From assembly GCA_030704615.1 (NCBI GenBank), contig CM060733.1, positions 35,838,001-35,902,000 on the forward strand: a stretch of 64,000 nt of DNA, given 5' to 3'. This document shows positions 32,244 to 45,008 of this stretch, piece after piece. Position numbers and translations under genes: made by a program. The DNA comes from Takakia lepidozioides (lineage: Eukaryota; Streptophyta; Takakiopsida; Takakiales; Takakiaceae). The notes under the pieces are model-generated. The model made no database searches. It had not been told where the DNA came from and saw only the letters and a list, made by a program, of their open reading frames with translations. Numbering within the stretch: the first letter of the stretch is position 1; the number at the start of each line of letters is the position of its first letter.

Positions 32244-33946
32244 CAGTGTTGGGCGAGTATATTGATTTCAATATACCCTTAGGGTATACATAAATTACTT
32301 TTGTCAAATCACTTACCCTCCGGATATGGATAAAGTGAAATCTCAAAAAATTATTTACCCTCCGGTAATGGATAAATTAACCTTTCAGATTTCTAAATAA
32401 GCCCCCCAAGTTTCGGTGGGCCCGGTTCATTCTAGAGTGGTCCAGGAATTAAAAAGGGGGGCTAATCTAATAAGGCCCCGCGTATTAAGGAATGAAATGA
32501 AAGGGTCCCAGGATATATCTGCCAATAGTTTCCGCGTAAGTTAGGATACGGGCGTCAAGTGGTGGGAGTAGGATATATCTGCCAAAATATACCCTGCAGG
32601 CTGCGGGTATGAATAGTTTCCAGGTATGGATAGTTATTTTAATTAATATATAATTTAACGTTTTTTTTAAATTATGATGTTTTCCAATACAAAATAAAAG
32701 AACCAATCTATGGTAAAAGAGAAAATCGATGAGATATTGTATAGTATTTTGGTTTTAATTTCCAATACAAGAGGAATGAGGTTTGAGATTGAAAAAAATT
32801 ATGGGAGATCTGCGGCAAGAAAGTGGCCATCCATTTGCTGCCCACGAATGGTAGAGGGTTGAGCACAAAGTGCATATTCCCCGAATTCTCGAGGAATTTC
32901 CGAAAAATGAAATTGACGAAATTAATAATTATGCAAAACTAACACATAAAGAACAAGTAGCTACTAGCCCCTATACCTGATGAACATGTTACCATATAGG
33001 CGTGGCTTTTTCTCCATAAGAGGCCGGAGAGTGGGCGGTGAGGCTTCACCTCAACTTTAAGGTCCTTTCCCTTGCTTTAAATAATAATAATAATTCTCCC
33101 ATGGATAATTTCGCACTGCGAAATTCCGCCTTAGAAGCAATCACATTGTGGCTAAAATGATGAATATGTCATTTTTAAAGCCCCCACCCATTCCTTTTGG
33201 ATGTAGGATTTTTGGGTGATGGGATTTCTCAATGCAAAACCTACCGCTTGCTTAGTTTGTGCCCATATCACCAAATATTTCTCCCGCCACTACAAGTTCA
33301 GGGTTTTTGGCTACACTACTGAAGGTTTCGCCTTGCTGAATTGGCACAAATGCACAAGTCCTCTACACCCGCTTATGGTTTTAAGTTATTCCATTTTGAA
33401 AACATATAACTCCTATGACCGAGGTTTAAAAACATAAAACTCCCATGACCGTGGGTCGTGCTCACGCGAGCATGCACACGATGTGCTCACAGGATACCAA
33501 CCCCCGGCCGATAACATATTCATTCTAAGTATCCATACTCGTGAACTCAAAATTGCGCTAACATCTTTGGGTAACTAGATAGTAGATACAGAACCGTCGA
33601 CATGAAGGAGAAGTAGAAAATACTAAAACAAGAAATCGAGAAGAAACGATTTCCTGTCGATGGTGGCTATCCTAGCATAGCTACATTTACGAAAGGCCGC
33701 TCCACCATATCCTAATTCCTAACCCTTATATACCCTGCTTAGATATATCCTTTATTTGAACATGATATACCCTTCAGAAAAGTAGGGTATATTGGACGTC
33801 TTGATGCAGGGTAAATATAAGGATAAGGCTATATCATAAAAATATACCCTAATATAAGGGTATACATCCAAGTATCAGGTATATATCAATATACCTGATA
33901 TACCCCACGGGTATATCAGGGTAATCAACATACCCGCCCAACAGTA
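32244..33946. mobile_element. hAT-like element A, non-autonomous
   Basis: The ends are CAGTGTTGGGCGAGTATATT on the left and, on the opposite strand, TACTGTTGGGCGGGTATGTT on the right. They are flanked by a perfect 8-bp direct repeat GTAAGGAC (32236-32243 and 33947-33954). An 8-bp duplication and CAGTGTTGGGC-type ends are characteristic of hAT elements. The 1.7-kb interior is AT-rich and full of short GGGTATA/TATACCC motifs, with no transposase frame, so it would need a transposase supplied elsewhere. Confidence 0.75.
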
Positions 33947-33954
33947 GTAAGGAC

Positions 33955-34654
33955 CAGTGTTGGTCTAGTATCTTGAATTGGAAATACCAGAAGGGTCCTG
34001 GTATGAAGTGCTGAATTTTCGGAAGGCATGTAGGTTTTCCAATAATGCAACCCCTGATTTTTTCAAGTATGAATCTGGTATGCATAGAGTGGTTTTTAAA
34101 AAAAAATCAATCCGGATATGAGCAATGGTATCTGAATGTCAATAACCTAGAAATATGAACTCGGATATGGTATTAAGAATATAAAATGGTACTAGTATTC
34201 AAATTCAAATTCAATATTGAAATGGCCATTTGAATATTCAAGAATACCACAAGGGAACCTGCTCATCTCATAGGATACCAACCCCCATACAATTATACAC
34301 TGAATCAGAATTGCTGCATCCATAGTGTCTCGCAAATGAAGATCAAAGTGTCATTGTTATACAAATAGCTAGTATATGCCCCTAGCCCTAAATCTCTACT
34401 CTACATTACAAAGTACATACCCCAGTGCATATTAACATGATACCCGAACAAACCTACAGCGATGAGTCAAGCTCTGGTAGGGGGCGGGGAAAGGAGAATC
34501 CTAACAGCCGCCTGTTAGGGTTTGGGCGGTCGCCAGGGAACTCGAGAACCTTCTGGTAGGGTACTGCAAATGTTTACAGGAATAGAGAACAGTAGGTTAG
34601 GTTAGGAGAAACCCGGGTTGATGCCTGGCGAACCCAGATACCAGACCAACACCG
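33955..34654. mobile_element. hAT-like element B, non-autonomous
   Basis: Starts CAGTGTTGGTCTAGTATCTT and ends with the reverse complement of CGGTGTTGGTCTGG-TATCT. It is flanked by GTAAGGAC (33947-33954, shared with element A) and GTAAGGAT (34655-34662). The 700-bp interior holds TTCAAATTCAAATTCAATATTG and TAACAGCCGCCTGTTAGG palindromic motifs that recur in reverse at 47.63-47.83 kb. Confidence 0.72.
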
Positions 34655-34662
34655 GTAAGGAT

Positions 34663-35600
34663 CCACTTGCCCCACTTGCCTGCATTCAATATCCTGCCGG
34701 AGCTCTCCCGGGCCTCAGCATTGAGGAGAAGAAGAAGAAGACTCCTCCGGCTGAAAGCCCCACATACTTTAAGTGATAAGAAAATGACACGAGCTACTTC
34801 ACCTTGCGACTATTGCCCCTTTTCGGGCTAACAAAATGAGTGTGTAAGCCCTCCAAACATAACACTAGGTACTCTGGCAGAAACCGGCATAACTAATTAA
34901 AGCCATTTCGCCTTGCGACTGTTGCCTCTTTGCCAGGCTAACAAAATGAATGAAAAATTATTGTATAACAAGCGGCTAGTCGCGTATGGCTCCTCTTTAG
35001 TGCACAGTGGAATATACTTTCATCCACACTAAACTTGAAGAATTCATCCATTTATTTTTCATAAGTTGTTCCATAACAAAAATGTTCGGAAGGGAGGTGT
35101 TATCTGGAGAAGGCACATCATGGAAGTAGCTTTCAGCAAAGGAGAGGAGGTGACACCTGAGGAAGGCACACCAGGGACTGAGCAATTTTTGACACTGATG
35201 CTTACCTAGTCTCCTCTTTAGAACTAGTCTCCTTCTTAGAATAAAGAGGAGCCAACAAAACTAGACTACAGTAGGTTGTTCCTAGTACATATGACCTGGA
35301 TTTTAAGTATGCCATTATGGGCTTTTCAACGGTTTTAGTTTTTCCCTCCAGTAAGTACTTCAAGTTGGCAACTTGGGTGCCTTCAAAGGAAGAAGAAAGA
35401 GTGGAAGAAGGAAAGAAAGTAGCGTTGGAGCTGACGATGGCCTCCTGCACATGTTTCCGGAAGCGATGCCGACGGTGCTCAGCACATTTCATACACGGCC
35501 TGTCTGACTCAGCTCGCTAGAATCTGATCACAGTCTGTGCCTCAGGTCGCATCACACACTCTCGTCTGAGCTTTATGTTGAAAAGCCTTCGGGCTCGGAG
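34663..35600. other. Region without a recognised gene, with a tandem repeat
   Basis: Contains two copies about 106 bp apart of a CCTTGCGACT-TTGCC / GCTAACAAAATGA unit (34797-34846 and 34903-34951). A minus-strand frame of 96 codons (35492-35202) is unrecognised. Confidence 0.5.
34797..34951 (+). repeat. Two-copy direct repeat
   Basis: TTCACCTTGCGACTATTGCC ... GCTAACAAAATGAGTG at 34797-34846 recurs as TTCGCCTTGCGACTGTTGCC ... GCTAACAAAATGAATG at 34901-34951. Confidence 0.75.
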
Positions 35601-35795
35601 GCTGGTTTTAGATAGCGCGTGGGATGCCATGTTTTTCTCTGGAAAGGTGTTTGACAGAATTGCTGGAGCGAAACGTGTCTATGAAGGATGGCTAGAGGAG
35701 TTTCGATGGTGATGGAAGCATTCGCTCTGCTGAAATCAGCAGGAGCGCACATCAGGCAGACAACATCGAAGACGGAGTAGCAGCTAAAATGAATA

Positions 35796-35923
35796 ATGGA
35801 GGACGAACTTCGTGAGAACTTGGGAAAGGGCGGAAGGACCTTCCCTTGCGATGGAGAGGATGATCATACGGGAGCGGGGATGGCTGCCACCCTGTTTACA
35901 GAGCAGAATGAAGCCGTTGAGGA
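35796..35923 (+). other. Ancestral start region of kinase copy 2, frameshifted
   Basis: ATG 35796 opens the same N-terminus as copy 1 (MEDELRENLGKGGRTFPC versus MEDKLRENFGKSGRTFLC). The region CTGTTTACAGAGCAGAATG is one base longer than its copy-1 counterpart, so this frame runs out at about 36068. A short upstream frame begins at ATG 35789 and stops after eight codons. These would act as upstream ORFs if translation of the kinase starts at 35851 or later. Confidence 0.7.
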
Positions 35924-38900
35924 TGGCAGGAGTTCGCGCTTCAATCTTGCTAATGGGCTGCTTCCTGGCAGCAGCTGTTGGTTTGGTGCTGTACAGGGCG
36001 TCACTGCATGCGAAGCAGGAGGAGCTCCAGCTCAAATGTATGAATCGAAAAGAGGTACTTTTAGTTGATTCCTTGAAGAACTCATCTGGGAAGTTCAACT
36101 TTGACATCGGAACTGTTGTTCAAACGAGTATTTATTACAGAAAGTTGAGACTGGTGAACTTCCTCGCCCCAACAGGGTTTGATAACCCTTCTCAGACTTG
36201 GCATATCAATTCTGGTAGTTGTCAGAAAGAGTGGGAACGGTGGTCAACATGGGAAGCATGTATCCGGAGTTTCCAAGATGATCACATGGAAGAGTGGCTA
36301 TCAATTCTTGGGTCGCCATGTCTGTCTTCCAGTTTTTACACGAACAGATCGATTTTTTGTGGTATGTGACTCCGAGATGAAACATCTTGTCACCTGGGCA
36401 CTTTTTCAAGTCGAACTTTTATTTTCTGTCAGTGTGAAGTGTGTATTTTATTTGCACCATGCATGTAAACACAGCTGAAACTCACATCCGGCCAGTGCCT
36501 TGGATGTCTCCTGATTTGGCAGAGATCAGACACTTTTGCTGGATTGATGAATGTGGCACTTGATTCCCCCTGTTTCAATCTGTTGGTGAAGCATGGTTTT
36601 AAGAGTTTACCCAGTAAGCAATTTTTCAACACAGTTGCAGGACAAATGAGTTTACCGATGTATAGTAATCCACTTAATGCAATGCAGCTTAAACATGCTC
36701 AAGCTGCAGACCTCAGGGCCCTTCAAAACTTCTCTCTTGAAAGGTCCTTGAATGTCTGGTTTATGTGTTGCTGGTTTGGAAATTAGGTCCTCAAAGAACG
36801 TGGGAAGATTCATCACTGTAACAATTCCTCCAGGGGCTTCACAAACTTATTCTTGGGTGCCATCATGACTCTTGCAGGCACTACAGTCGGAAATTGAGAA
36901 TAGTCTCAATGCCTCCTTTATGATATTAGGATTCATGGCCACTGTTCCAGGCATGAATGAAAGCAACTGGCTGAGTTTTACACACCAAACACGCTTTCTC
37001 CGTCCCTTTGTGCGAAGGGTTGTCTACTTGCAACGAGTGCTCAACAGTGAAAGGGCTGCTTTTGAGAAGAAATGGAACAGCTCCATTCTTGAGACAGATG
37101 ACTCTATGAAACCTAGATTGGTGCGGACTCTGGATACAGAGTATGCTCCAATCGTCTATCAAACTAATGATATGAATTACTTCATGGTGGATTTTTCAAC
37201 CTTTGCAGTTCTCAAAGAGGTGCTTTATATAACTCGGACAACAGGCACGTTTGCTTTGTCACCACCAACTTCACTTTCAGGGATTTGGCGAATGGGGGCA
37301 TATCAGGCTTATTATGGGGGCACTGACGTCCAGTTGTTGACGACTGTTCAATCTCGAGAGGAGGCATGTCAGGGTTATGTGGCGACAAGTCTGGAGGTTT
37401 CAAATATATTTTATGCAGTGCTTTCAAGGTACACGCAGTCCACCTTCTACTCATCTATATCACCACTAGGAATTTGAGGATGCAAGGCATGGCAAGATGA
37501 AAGCATCTCCATTCTACAAATTCACTGTCCCAATTTGGATGATGGAAAAGATTTTGAGGTGATCGCTGTGTCCTTGAGGGCATGTAGCATTTGCCATTGG
37601 CTGCATTCAGGTCATTCCTGTTGGAAATCTGGACTTCAGAAAGTGAACACTATTGGACCACCATGTAATCTCTTTGAATGGCCTGTTTGTTCAGGTTCCA
37701 AGACGATGTTGACATGCATGTGGCTGTAGCGTATGTGTTGAATCAATCTGCGGGCGTACATTGGATTTACAATTGCAATGACTCGGCCGTCTGCACAATA
37801 ATCCTCTATGACGGTGCATCAAAGGCAAGTGAACCACCCACTGTGGTTGTCCCCTGGGCTTATGATCCTGGGAACCATTCCTTGGAAGTGCGATGTTATG
37901 CAATACAGAACATCAAGCTGTATGCTCTACGAAGCATAATTGCGTGGCCTCTGCTTATGATCATATTGGTCCTGTTATGCGCTGTTATTGTATACTTGGT
38001 TCTCAAGAGAATGGAAGCCATTGAGGGGGAAGTGGCTACTATCGAGAAGATGAACATTGATTTGAGAGCTGCCAAAGCTGCTGCTGAAGCTGCAGACAAT
38101 GCCAAGTCCAGTTTTCTTGCCACTGTTTCGCATGAGATCAGGTATTGGTTTTGCACTTTGTCATGGTAGGGTGTTCAGTCTGTACAGGGATGAAGGATAT
38201 TCTGCCTTATAATATTTTTTTCATAAAATTTCTGGGGCTGTGTTCATGGCCGTCCAGATCGAAGGGGTTAATGAGAGGGATTGCCCCACATGTTTTCTAT
38301 GGTATGATTTTCTTGAAGTGGATGTTGAATTATAGTAGGAAATTCTTGGATATTTTTGTGGATTTCAGTCTTGTCATTCTCAATGCAGCATTTTGAATGT
38401 GGCTATGGGACTCTTGATGATGAGAGGCTGGATTAATCCGAGTGGAGTTCCTAGCCTCGGTAGAGGTTATAACCTTATTTCTGGAGCTGAAGGCACAAGA
38501 AGAACCCACACAGCAATGTTCAATGTTGTCCGCACCCCATCCCAACGGCCTAACTTAAGTGCTTCGTAGGTCTTGGTAGTGGTCATTGTACACCCCAATG
38601 CTTAGTCTGTCCACAATGCTTGCATGTGATGGAGAGTGCTCGATTGCTTGTTTCTTACCCTGCTGGTATGCTTGGGCTGTTTGGTGGGTGCAGGACTCCC
38701 ATGAATGGAGTGATAGGTGAGCATGAAACGCTGAATTTTCCTTTTCAAATGCTATGTCTATGTCTTGGAAATGTGTGTAGGCATGTTGAGTGGTTTTTCC
38801 ATCGACAACATTGTTATATATGCTAAAGATCTGGGAGACATACTGTAGTAACAAGATTGAACGTGTGCACTGGTCAAAGTATTGCAGCTATCCCCAATCT

Positions 38901-41900
38901 TCCATCCATCAGAGAGGCTCTGGGAGTGTAGTCTTCAATGTTTGAGTGGTAGCATTTTGTATGATCCCCAAGGCAATTTATTTATAACCCTCTTTCTTCC
39001 AGGATGCTTGCTCAATGACTCCTCCTAAAGCAAGCTTTGTAACACCTAAATTCATGTATTGGTTTCTCTGTTGGTGTTGTGGGCAGGAATGACAAACTTG
39101 CTGATGGACACAGATTTGACACCCCAGCAGCTGGAATATGTCAAGATCGCCCAAGCCAGTGGAAATGCACTCGTGTGAGTAAACGCATTCCCTGCATCCT
39201 TCATTTGACATCCCAACATCTTCGGCCCCAGTGCCGATACAGGCAGTACGGCATGTGTACTTGCAAGCACTCCACAGGATCCAACCTCACTCAAACCAGC
39301 CATCAGTCTAGTTTTGCAAGGTTTGTTGAATACAAATGTGTAGATCTGGAATTATCCAAAATTCCATCTCATTATGTCACAAAAGGGCAAGTTTACGATA
39401 AGAATACAGTTTTCCCCTGTTGTCAGTTCATCTTTACTGTGAAAATTTGAATTGCTGGCTAATCTACCAACTTCTGTGGCAGTGCCCTTATAAACGATGT
39501 CCTAGACCTGTCAAAGATTGAGGTGGACCGCATGGAGATTGAGTCTGTTCCGTTTGATATAAGGGCTGAAGTGGATGATGTGCTCTCTCTTTTTGAAGAG
39601 AAACTTCACCAGAAGCACCTTGAGGCAGCTGGGCTAATCCATGACACTGTGCCCATGTGTGTTATTGGGGATCCTGGCCGACTTCGTCAGGTAACATCTT
39701 TTCATATGTTATGGTGGAATGTGAAAGATTGCTAGGAAGTCCCATGGACTAGTTTGTAGGATGTCAGACCTTCCAGCAGGCCGTGTCAGACCTTCCTTTG
39801 CTGTTCATGGAACATCAGCAACAACAAGAAATATGAAAAGAAGGATCTGAGAAAGGATCTCTTCTACTAACAGGCACAAGACAGACAGGTAGATATTGAA
39901 GATCCTGCTGCGAGGTTTTGTAGAGCTCTCTCCTGACAGAAGAATGAAAATTTCTTATTGTCCAAGGAGAGGAGCTGGGTTCTGATGAGTGTGTTATGAC
40001 ATGATATTGTTCGTGGTTCATTGCAGGTTTTGATCAATTTGGTCGGCAATGCTGTAAAGGTGAGAGGCATGTAGCATTTTTCAGTGCACATTCTTCTGAG
40101 AAACCATGAGTGAGCGTTTCAGAGCTTAGAGTTGCTGTGGCAGTTTGAAGTAGCTTCTAATGACCAAAACCTTAGACAGAGAGCATGGTGGTCTTTTGCC
40201 CTTCTAGAGGCTAGCAACCCCCTGCATGGTTTGTGGGACATTTACTGATTCAGACACCACACGGAATACCGGGTAAACACTACTACACTGAGATGTGCTA
40301 AGTAGTGCTGCATCTTACTGAGGGGATTTAAGACAAAGAAGATAAATATTTGTATAGCAGGATTCGTTCACTCGGCAGGGCCTACAAGCTCATCTTTTCT
40401 CCCCCTTCAGTGCAGTTTACAAAGGAAGGGAGTATCTTCTTGTGTGTACGCCTTGTCGATGACAACCTACCAGATGTAGGTCAACCTCTGCTAGTGGAGA
40501 CACCCATCCAAAATGGGAAGTTCAAGGATGTGGGTGCCAGGGATGTCTGCCAGTCTCAGGTAGTGGCCACATTACAAACAGATGTGAGCGTCCGACTGCA
40601 CCAGCGCAGTCTAAGCATTGACAGGTGTATTACTGGCGACAGTCCAAGTGGAAATGTAAGTGCTGAGAACTTCAGACTAGCTAGTTCAAGGTGGCGAGGC
40701 TCAAATTTGGTGGCACCAAGGTTAAGCATGCAATCACAGAATTCAAGCAAAGAGACTATCTCAAGTTGGAGGGGTTGGAGACCAGGGGCACATACCAACT
40801 CTATCAGCCCAGAAGTTACTCTTATCATTTCCGTTGAGGATACAGGTACATTTTGCAGAGCCCACAAGTACCAGTTTGCACACATAATATGGTAGTCTAG
40901 GGTTTTGGGAGTCAGGGAGAGGATGCAGGTGAGAACAAAACATAAACTATACATATGTATGCTCTGTCTTGTTTTCCCTCACTACAAAATATTTTGTTCA
41001 AGAAAGAGGAAAGAAAGTAACTCTAATGTTTAAAGAGTCCGTGATAAATATGGCCCGGGCTTCCAGAGTGGTGAAGGGCGTCTCTTAGTTGCATGAGTAA
41101 AGAGTGGATGTTGGAAATGGCTAACATGTTGGATCCAATACCCTAGCTATTCTGGGGAACTTGAGTTAGAGCATTGGGTGTGCTGGTAGGGAGCCCACAG
41201 ATGTGTTTGGTGAGCTGGATGATGTGCTTGTCTAGGAGGATTATGTCTGGAATGGAGAATGGAGCAGCGTGGAAATTATACCCAACTATACTCAATTATA
41301 ATCAATTATACTGAGATTAATTCCCAAACTTTGCACGAGTGCAGAATGCTTCATGCAGGAAAGGACGAAACAAAGAAACTTCATGCGTGTTTGCACGGGC
41401 CCATGGGATAAACTTAAAAAAACGAAAAGAAACAGTGATGGATGATATCCAGATAATGCCAGAAGACTTGAATGCCTGCAGTTCGAAAGAGGATGTACTC
41501 ATTAGACGCTGCTTGCCATAGCCTTGTGGCCATAGACACTGCATCCAGTTTGGGTGGAATGAGAGGGAAGCGAGCAAGAGATACAGGTAGAGAGAATGGG
41601 TTGGAGTGGATGTGATGTCAACTGTACATTGCCTGGTTTGTGGTGATGTTACTTGCTGGATATATTAACAGTAAATCTGTTAAAGGACAATATCTAATTA
41701 CTTTTTGGATATCTGATTGCAGGTATTGGCATCCCCTTGCATCTGCAGAATCGTCTATTCCAACCATTTTTACAGGCGGACAGCAGTACCTCAAGGGAAT
41801 ATGGGGGTACCGGTATTGGCTTATCTATCTCTCAGGTGACTGGCCTTTGTGTTTAAGCAGTGCAATTCTTTTCAGATGATCATCTCTATTACTTCTACTG

Positions 41901-44900
41901 TCCCACATTTTTGCAAATGGTCTAACTTTCATGAGGTCATGGGTGGGTTGCAGAAATTAGTTAATTTAATGAAGGGACAACTCACACTTTCTAGCCAGTC
42001 TGGAGGGGGAAGCGTGTTTGAGTTTACACTCAAATTGTCCCAAGGTGGAAATCCGGACAAAGGCAACCCTCAGCCTCCAGAGGAACAACTGAGAGGAACC
42101 AGAGTTTTAGTAGTTGACAAGCATCCCATCCGACAGGTAAGAACACTCACATGTATGGAGTGGCATCTGGTTGCCAGTCTGTCTCATTTCCTTTCCCTTC
42201 TTGCTTTCTCTCTTTTGCAGAACAGTCGCACTACTGGAGTGAGCCCCTCGCAAAGGTAGTGTCTGTAACTCTTGTTTCACTCAAACTGGCCATGGGGTCT
42301 ATGGCCACAAGGCTATGGCAAATGTCTTGCGAGTACAATCTTTGCAGAAGAGAGGTGGTTATGCACATGGTGCAATGACATAGTGCCATGAGGTAAAGTG
42401 AAGTAGTATGTCTCTCTCCTTGTGTGTTTTGTCTTTTGCTGCATTTTGATGATAATGAGCTGTGATTAAGTCAAAAGTTTTGAATCCTTTAAAGTCCCTG
42501 TAGCAGTGATCATGCATGAACGCGCCGGATAGTTAGGATTGTTGTGCATTTGGCGGTTGATCAAGATTTGTGGCGATTGACATCATAAAGTCCAAAATTC
42601 AGGCTTCTGTCTGATCATGATTACAGGAGGTGACAGCAAGCTATTTGCGAAGATTGGGCATGGTTGTTGAGGAAGCTGAAGATGTGTGGGCAGCCCTATC
42701 TGTATTAAGGAGGTGCAGAACCCTTACCCTGCTTGTGGATGTCATCAATCTGTCCTTGCATCAATCACAGGCTGTCGCAGGGTCTGTGTTTCATGCATGT
42801 CAGATGATAGACAGCATAATAGGACACGCACGACGCAAAGGTGATTACTGTATATTGCCTGTCTGATTTCTCTCTTGCAGCCATGTTGACGATGGGCATA
42901 CAGGTTTCATTAGGCTAAGACGGCAGGCTCATAAAGGTCTGCAATCAAGGACTCTCTGACCACAATCATTTTCAAAGGGTATGTCGGTAAACTTCCAGAA
43001 GTAGTTTGAGTCAGAGGCACGTGTAATTAGGGTCCGGTAAGCTTGGGTGGTCCAGTCTAGGATGGATGGAAGGGCTAGTTTGTAGTTAGTCTGAAACAAC
43101 ACAAACGTTCAAGTACAGCTCTCTGATGGTTGGGCCAGATGTTTTGTGCAGGAAGGACCAGGTATCAGTGCAGGCAGTGATTGTTGACTTGCAAGGGCTT
43201 GATCGGTCGTCTGCTCTGGACTTGGCTCGGTTGGTTCGTAAGGAGCTTGGTCTTGTGACTCTGCCCATGGTGGCTCTCTCATTGTTGCTCAGTAGAGATG
43301 GCCCAAACGAGCTTCAGGAAGCTGGCTTTACGTTCAATGTGCAAAAGCCACTCCGGCTTTCAATTTTGGCATTTGGCTTGCTGCAGGCCATGGGGGTGCA
43401 GGTCCAACCCACTTCAGTCAAAGCAAACATAGATTCCAAGATGCTCATTGGAAAGAGGTTGCTTCTGGTATGTTACTGAGTTTTCTGTTTGCCTTCATCA
43501 TTGCACGTACAGAAGAAGCTTTCGTGAAGGATGGAAGTGTGTTCTCACCACTGAGCATGTTGGGCAATCTTTGTTTTGGTGGTTGTGCGTCTATCTATCT
43601 CTCTCTCTCTGGCTTTGTTTGTTCTGTCCTTGGGCCTCCCTCAGACACAGTAAATGTGTCTTTTCTTTCATCTCTCTTTCCTTTTTGAAAAAGCCAATAA
43701 TGTCATGATGTTGTAGGTGGATGACAATGCAGTCAATCGAAAGGTGGCCTCATCAATGTTGTCACGATACGGAGGGACAGTTGTAAGTGTGAATGGTGGA
43801 ATAGAGGCAGTTTCCACGGTCAAAAAGCAAGAAGCAGGGCAGCAGTTTGACTTGATCTTGATGGATATTCAGATGCCTGAGGTAACTACCTACATTGGTG
43901 GATGTGTTCTTGATTTCCTTGCCTTGGGCAAATTAAGTTTTCTGTGTCCAATGTGTCAGTTTCTCGTTGCATGAATAGGAGACACGTGCATCCTTCTTAT
44001 GGGCCATGGACTAGTTCCTCCTGGAGGAGTCTGGGCCAAGACGTGCACATTATGAAATGAAATTCAAGTTTTATGATGATATTTCTACAGGGCTATTGTA
44101 AGGGAGGTGAGTTGGTTTCTGTGTCCGCAGTGGTGGCATGTGACTGTTGGTCTCCAGGAACGTACCTGATTGCAGGGTGAGGATCAGGTTCAAAATGTGG
44201 TTTCACTCAATTGCGTCAGTGCAAATGGATATTGCATAATTAGCAGTACTACAATTGATCCCCTGTCTGTTGCAGATGGATGGATATGAAGCCACTCGGC
44301 AAATACGCATTTGGGAGGCTGCAAGGTGTGAGAAGTGTCAGACTCAAGGAGGCAGTGACCCCACCTCTCTTGCAGGCAGAGGGTTCTGTCCTCACAGTCG
44401 AATTCCTGTAGTTGCAGTCACTGCTGATGTTATGAAGGGGACACATGAACTTTGCTTCAATGCTGGCATGGACAACTACATTCCCAAGGTATGATCCACT
44501 AGTGTAAGGCTGCTTTGGTGTTTCAATCCAGGAAGACTGGTGATCTGACATCCTTCAGCATGTAGTCACGTGGAATTTTTGACATGATTTTTAGATAGTG
44601 GTCGGGGACGTAAGAGTGAAAACCCCATATTAGTGCCTGAGGAAGATCTATGAAGATCGGACCCTCTTGCATGGCCACCAGGTACAGGACAATATACTGA
44701 TGCATTACTGTACATGATCAATGTTGTTCAGAGGTCACTCACACTCTTGCTGGAGTGCCTAGGTCGCCAATTTGTCACATCTGATTTATGAAGCGCCTTC
44801 CATCAATTTGTGAGACTTATGTACTCTCAAGTCTTTTGTGGTTATGTTATGGCATGTATTTCAGAAAGTCGAAGGCTTCCTCATGTGTATTTTCGGTTGG

Positions 44901-45008
44901 TATGAATTACAGCCTCTGGACCGGAAGCAATTGCATGAGGTGCTGGAGAGGCTCCTCGGTAACAGTAGAGCAGACAAGCCAGATGTCGGGGCGACAACTA
45001 CCAAGTGA
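35851..45008 (+). CDS. CHASE-domain hybrid histidine kinase (cytokinin-receptor type), copy 2, apparently functional
   Basis: A membrane sensor kinase expected to bind a cytokinin-like ligand through CHASE and pass phosphate from His to Asp and on to phosphotransfer proteins. Exons: 35851-36054, 36878-37428, 37695-38141, 38694-38716, 39087-39174, 39483-39690, 40027-40059, 40416-40845, 41723-41835, 41954-42136, 42627-42712, 43152-43467, 43717-43881, 44276-44488, 44913-45008. Every junction keeps phase, giving 1051 residues. Domains: TM1 about 30-50, CHASE about 70-320 ([19 protein letters not shown]), TM2 331-355, H-box [18 protein letters not shown] with His 397, N-box INLVGNAVK 510-518, G1 VEDTGIGIP, G2 [10 protein letters not shown] 689-698. 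A degenerate first receiver ([11 protein letters not shown], no acidic pair) precedes a canonical receiver with VDDNAVN, phospho-Asp 944 ([18 protein letters not shown]) and Lys 1020. Against copy 1, one extra base near 35900 breaks the frame from ATG 35796, so an in-frame ATG at 35851, 35908 or 35923 must be used. All three keep TM1. Confidence 0.94.
42223..42345 (+). mobile_element. LINE family 1, 3' end in kinase copy 2 intron 10
   Basis: ACTACTGGAGTGAGCCCCTC ... GGTCTATGGCCACAAGGC ... GCGAGTACAATCTT matches 5650-5765 and lies 87 bp after exon 10. It is a very short 5'-truncated insertion. Confidence 0.8.

Noticed and set aside
34797-34951. CRISPR-like or satellite array
   Set aside because: Only two diverged units. 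The host is eukaryotic and there are no spacers of regular size.
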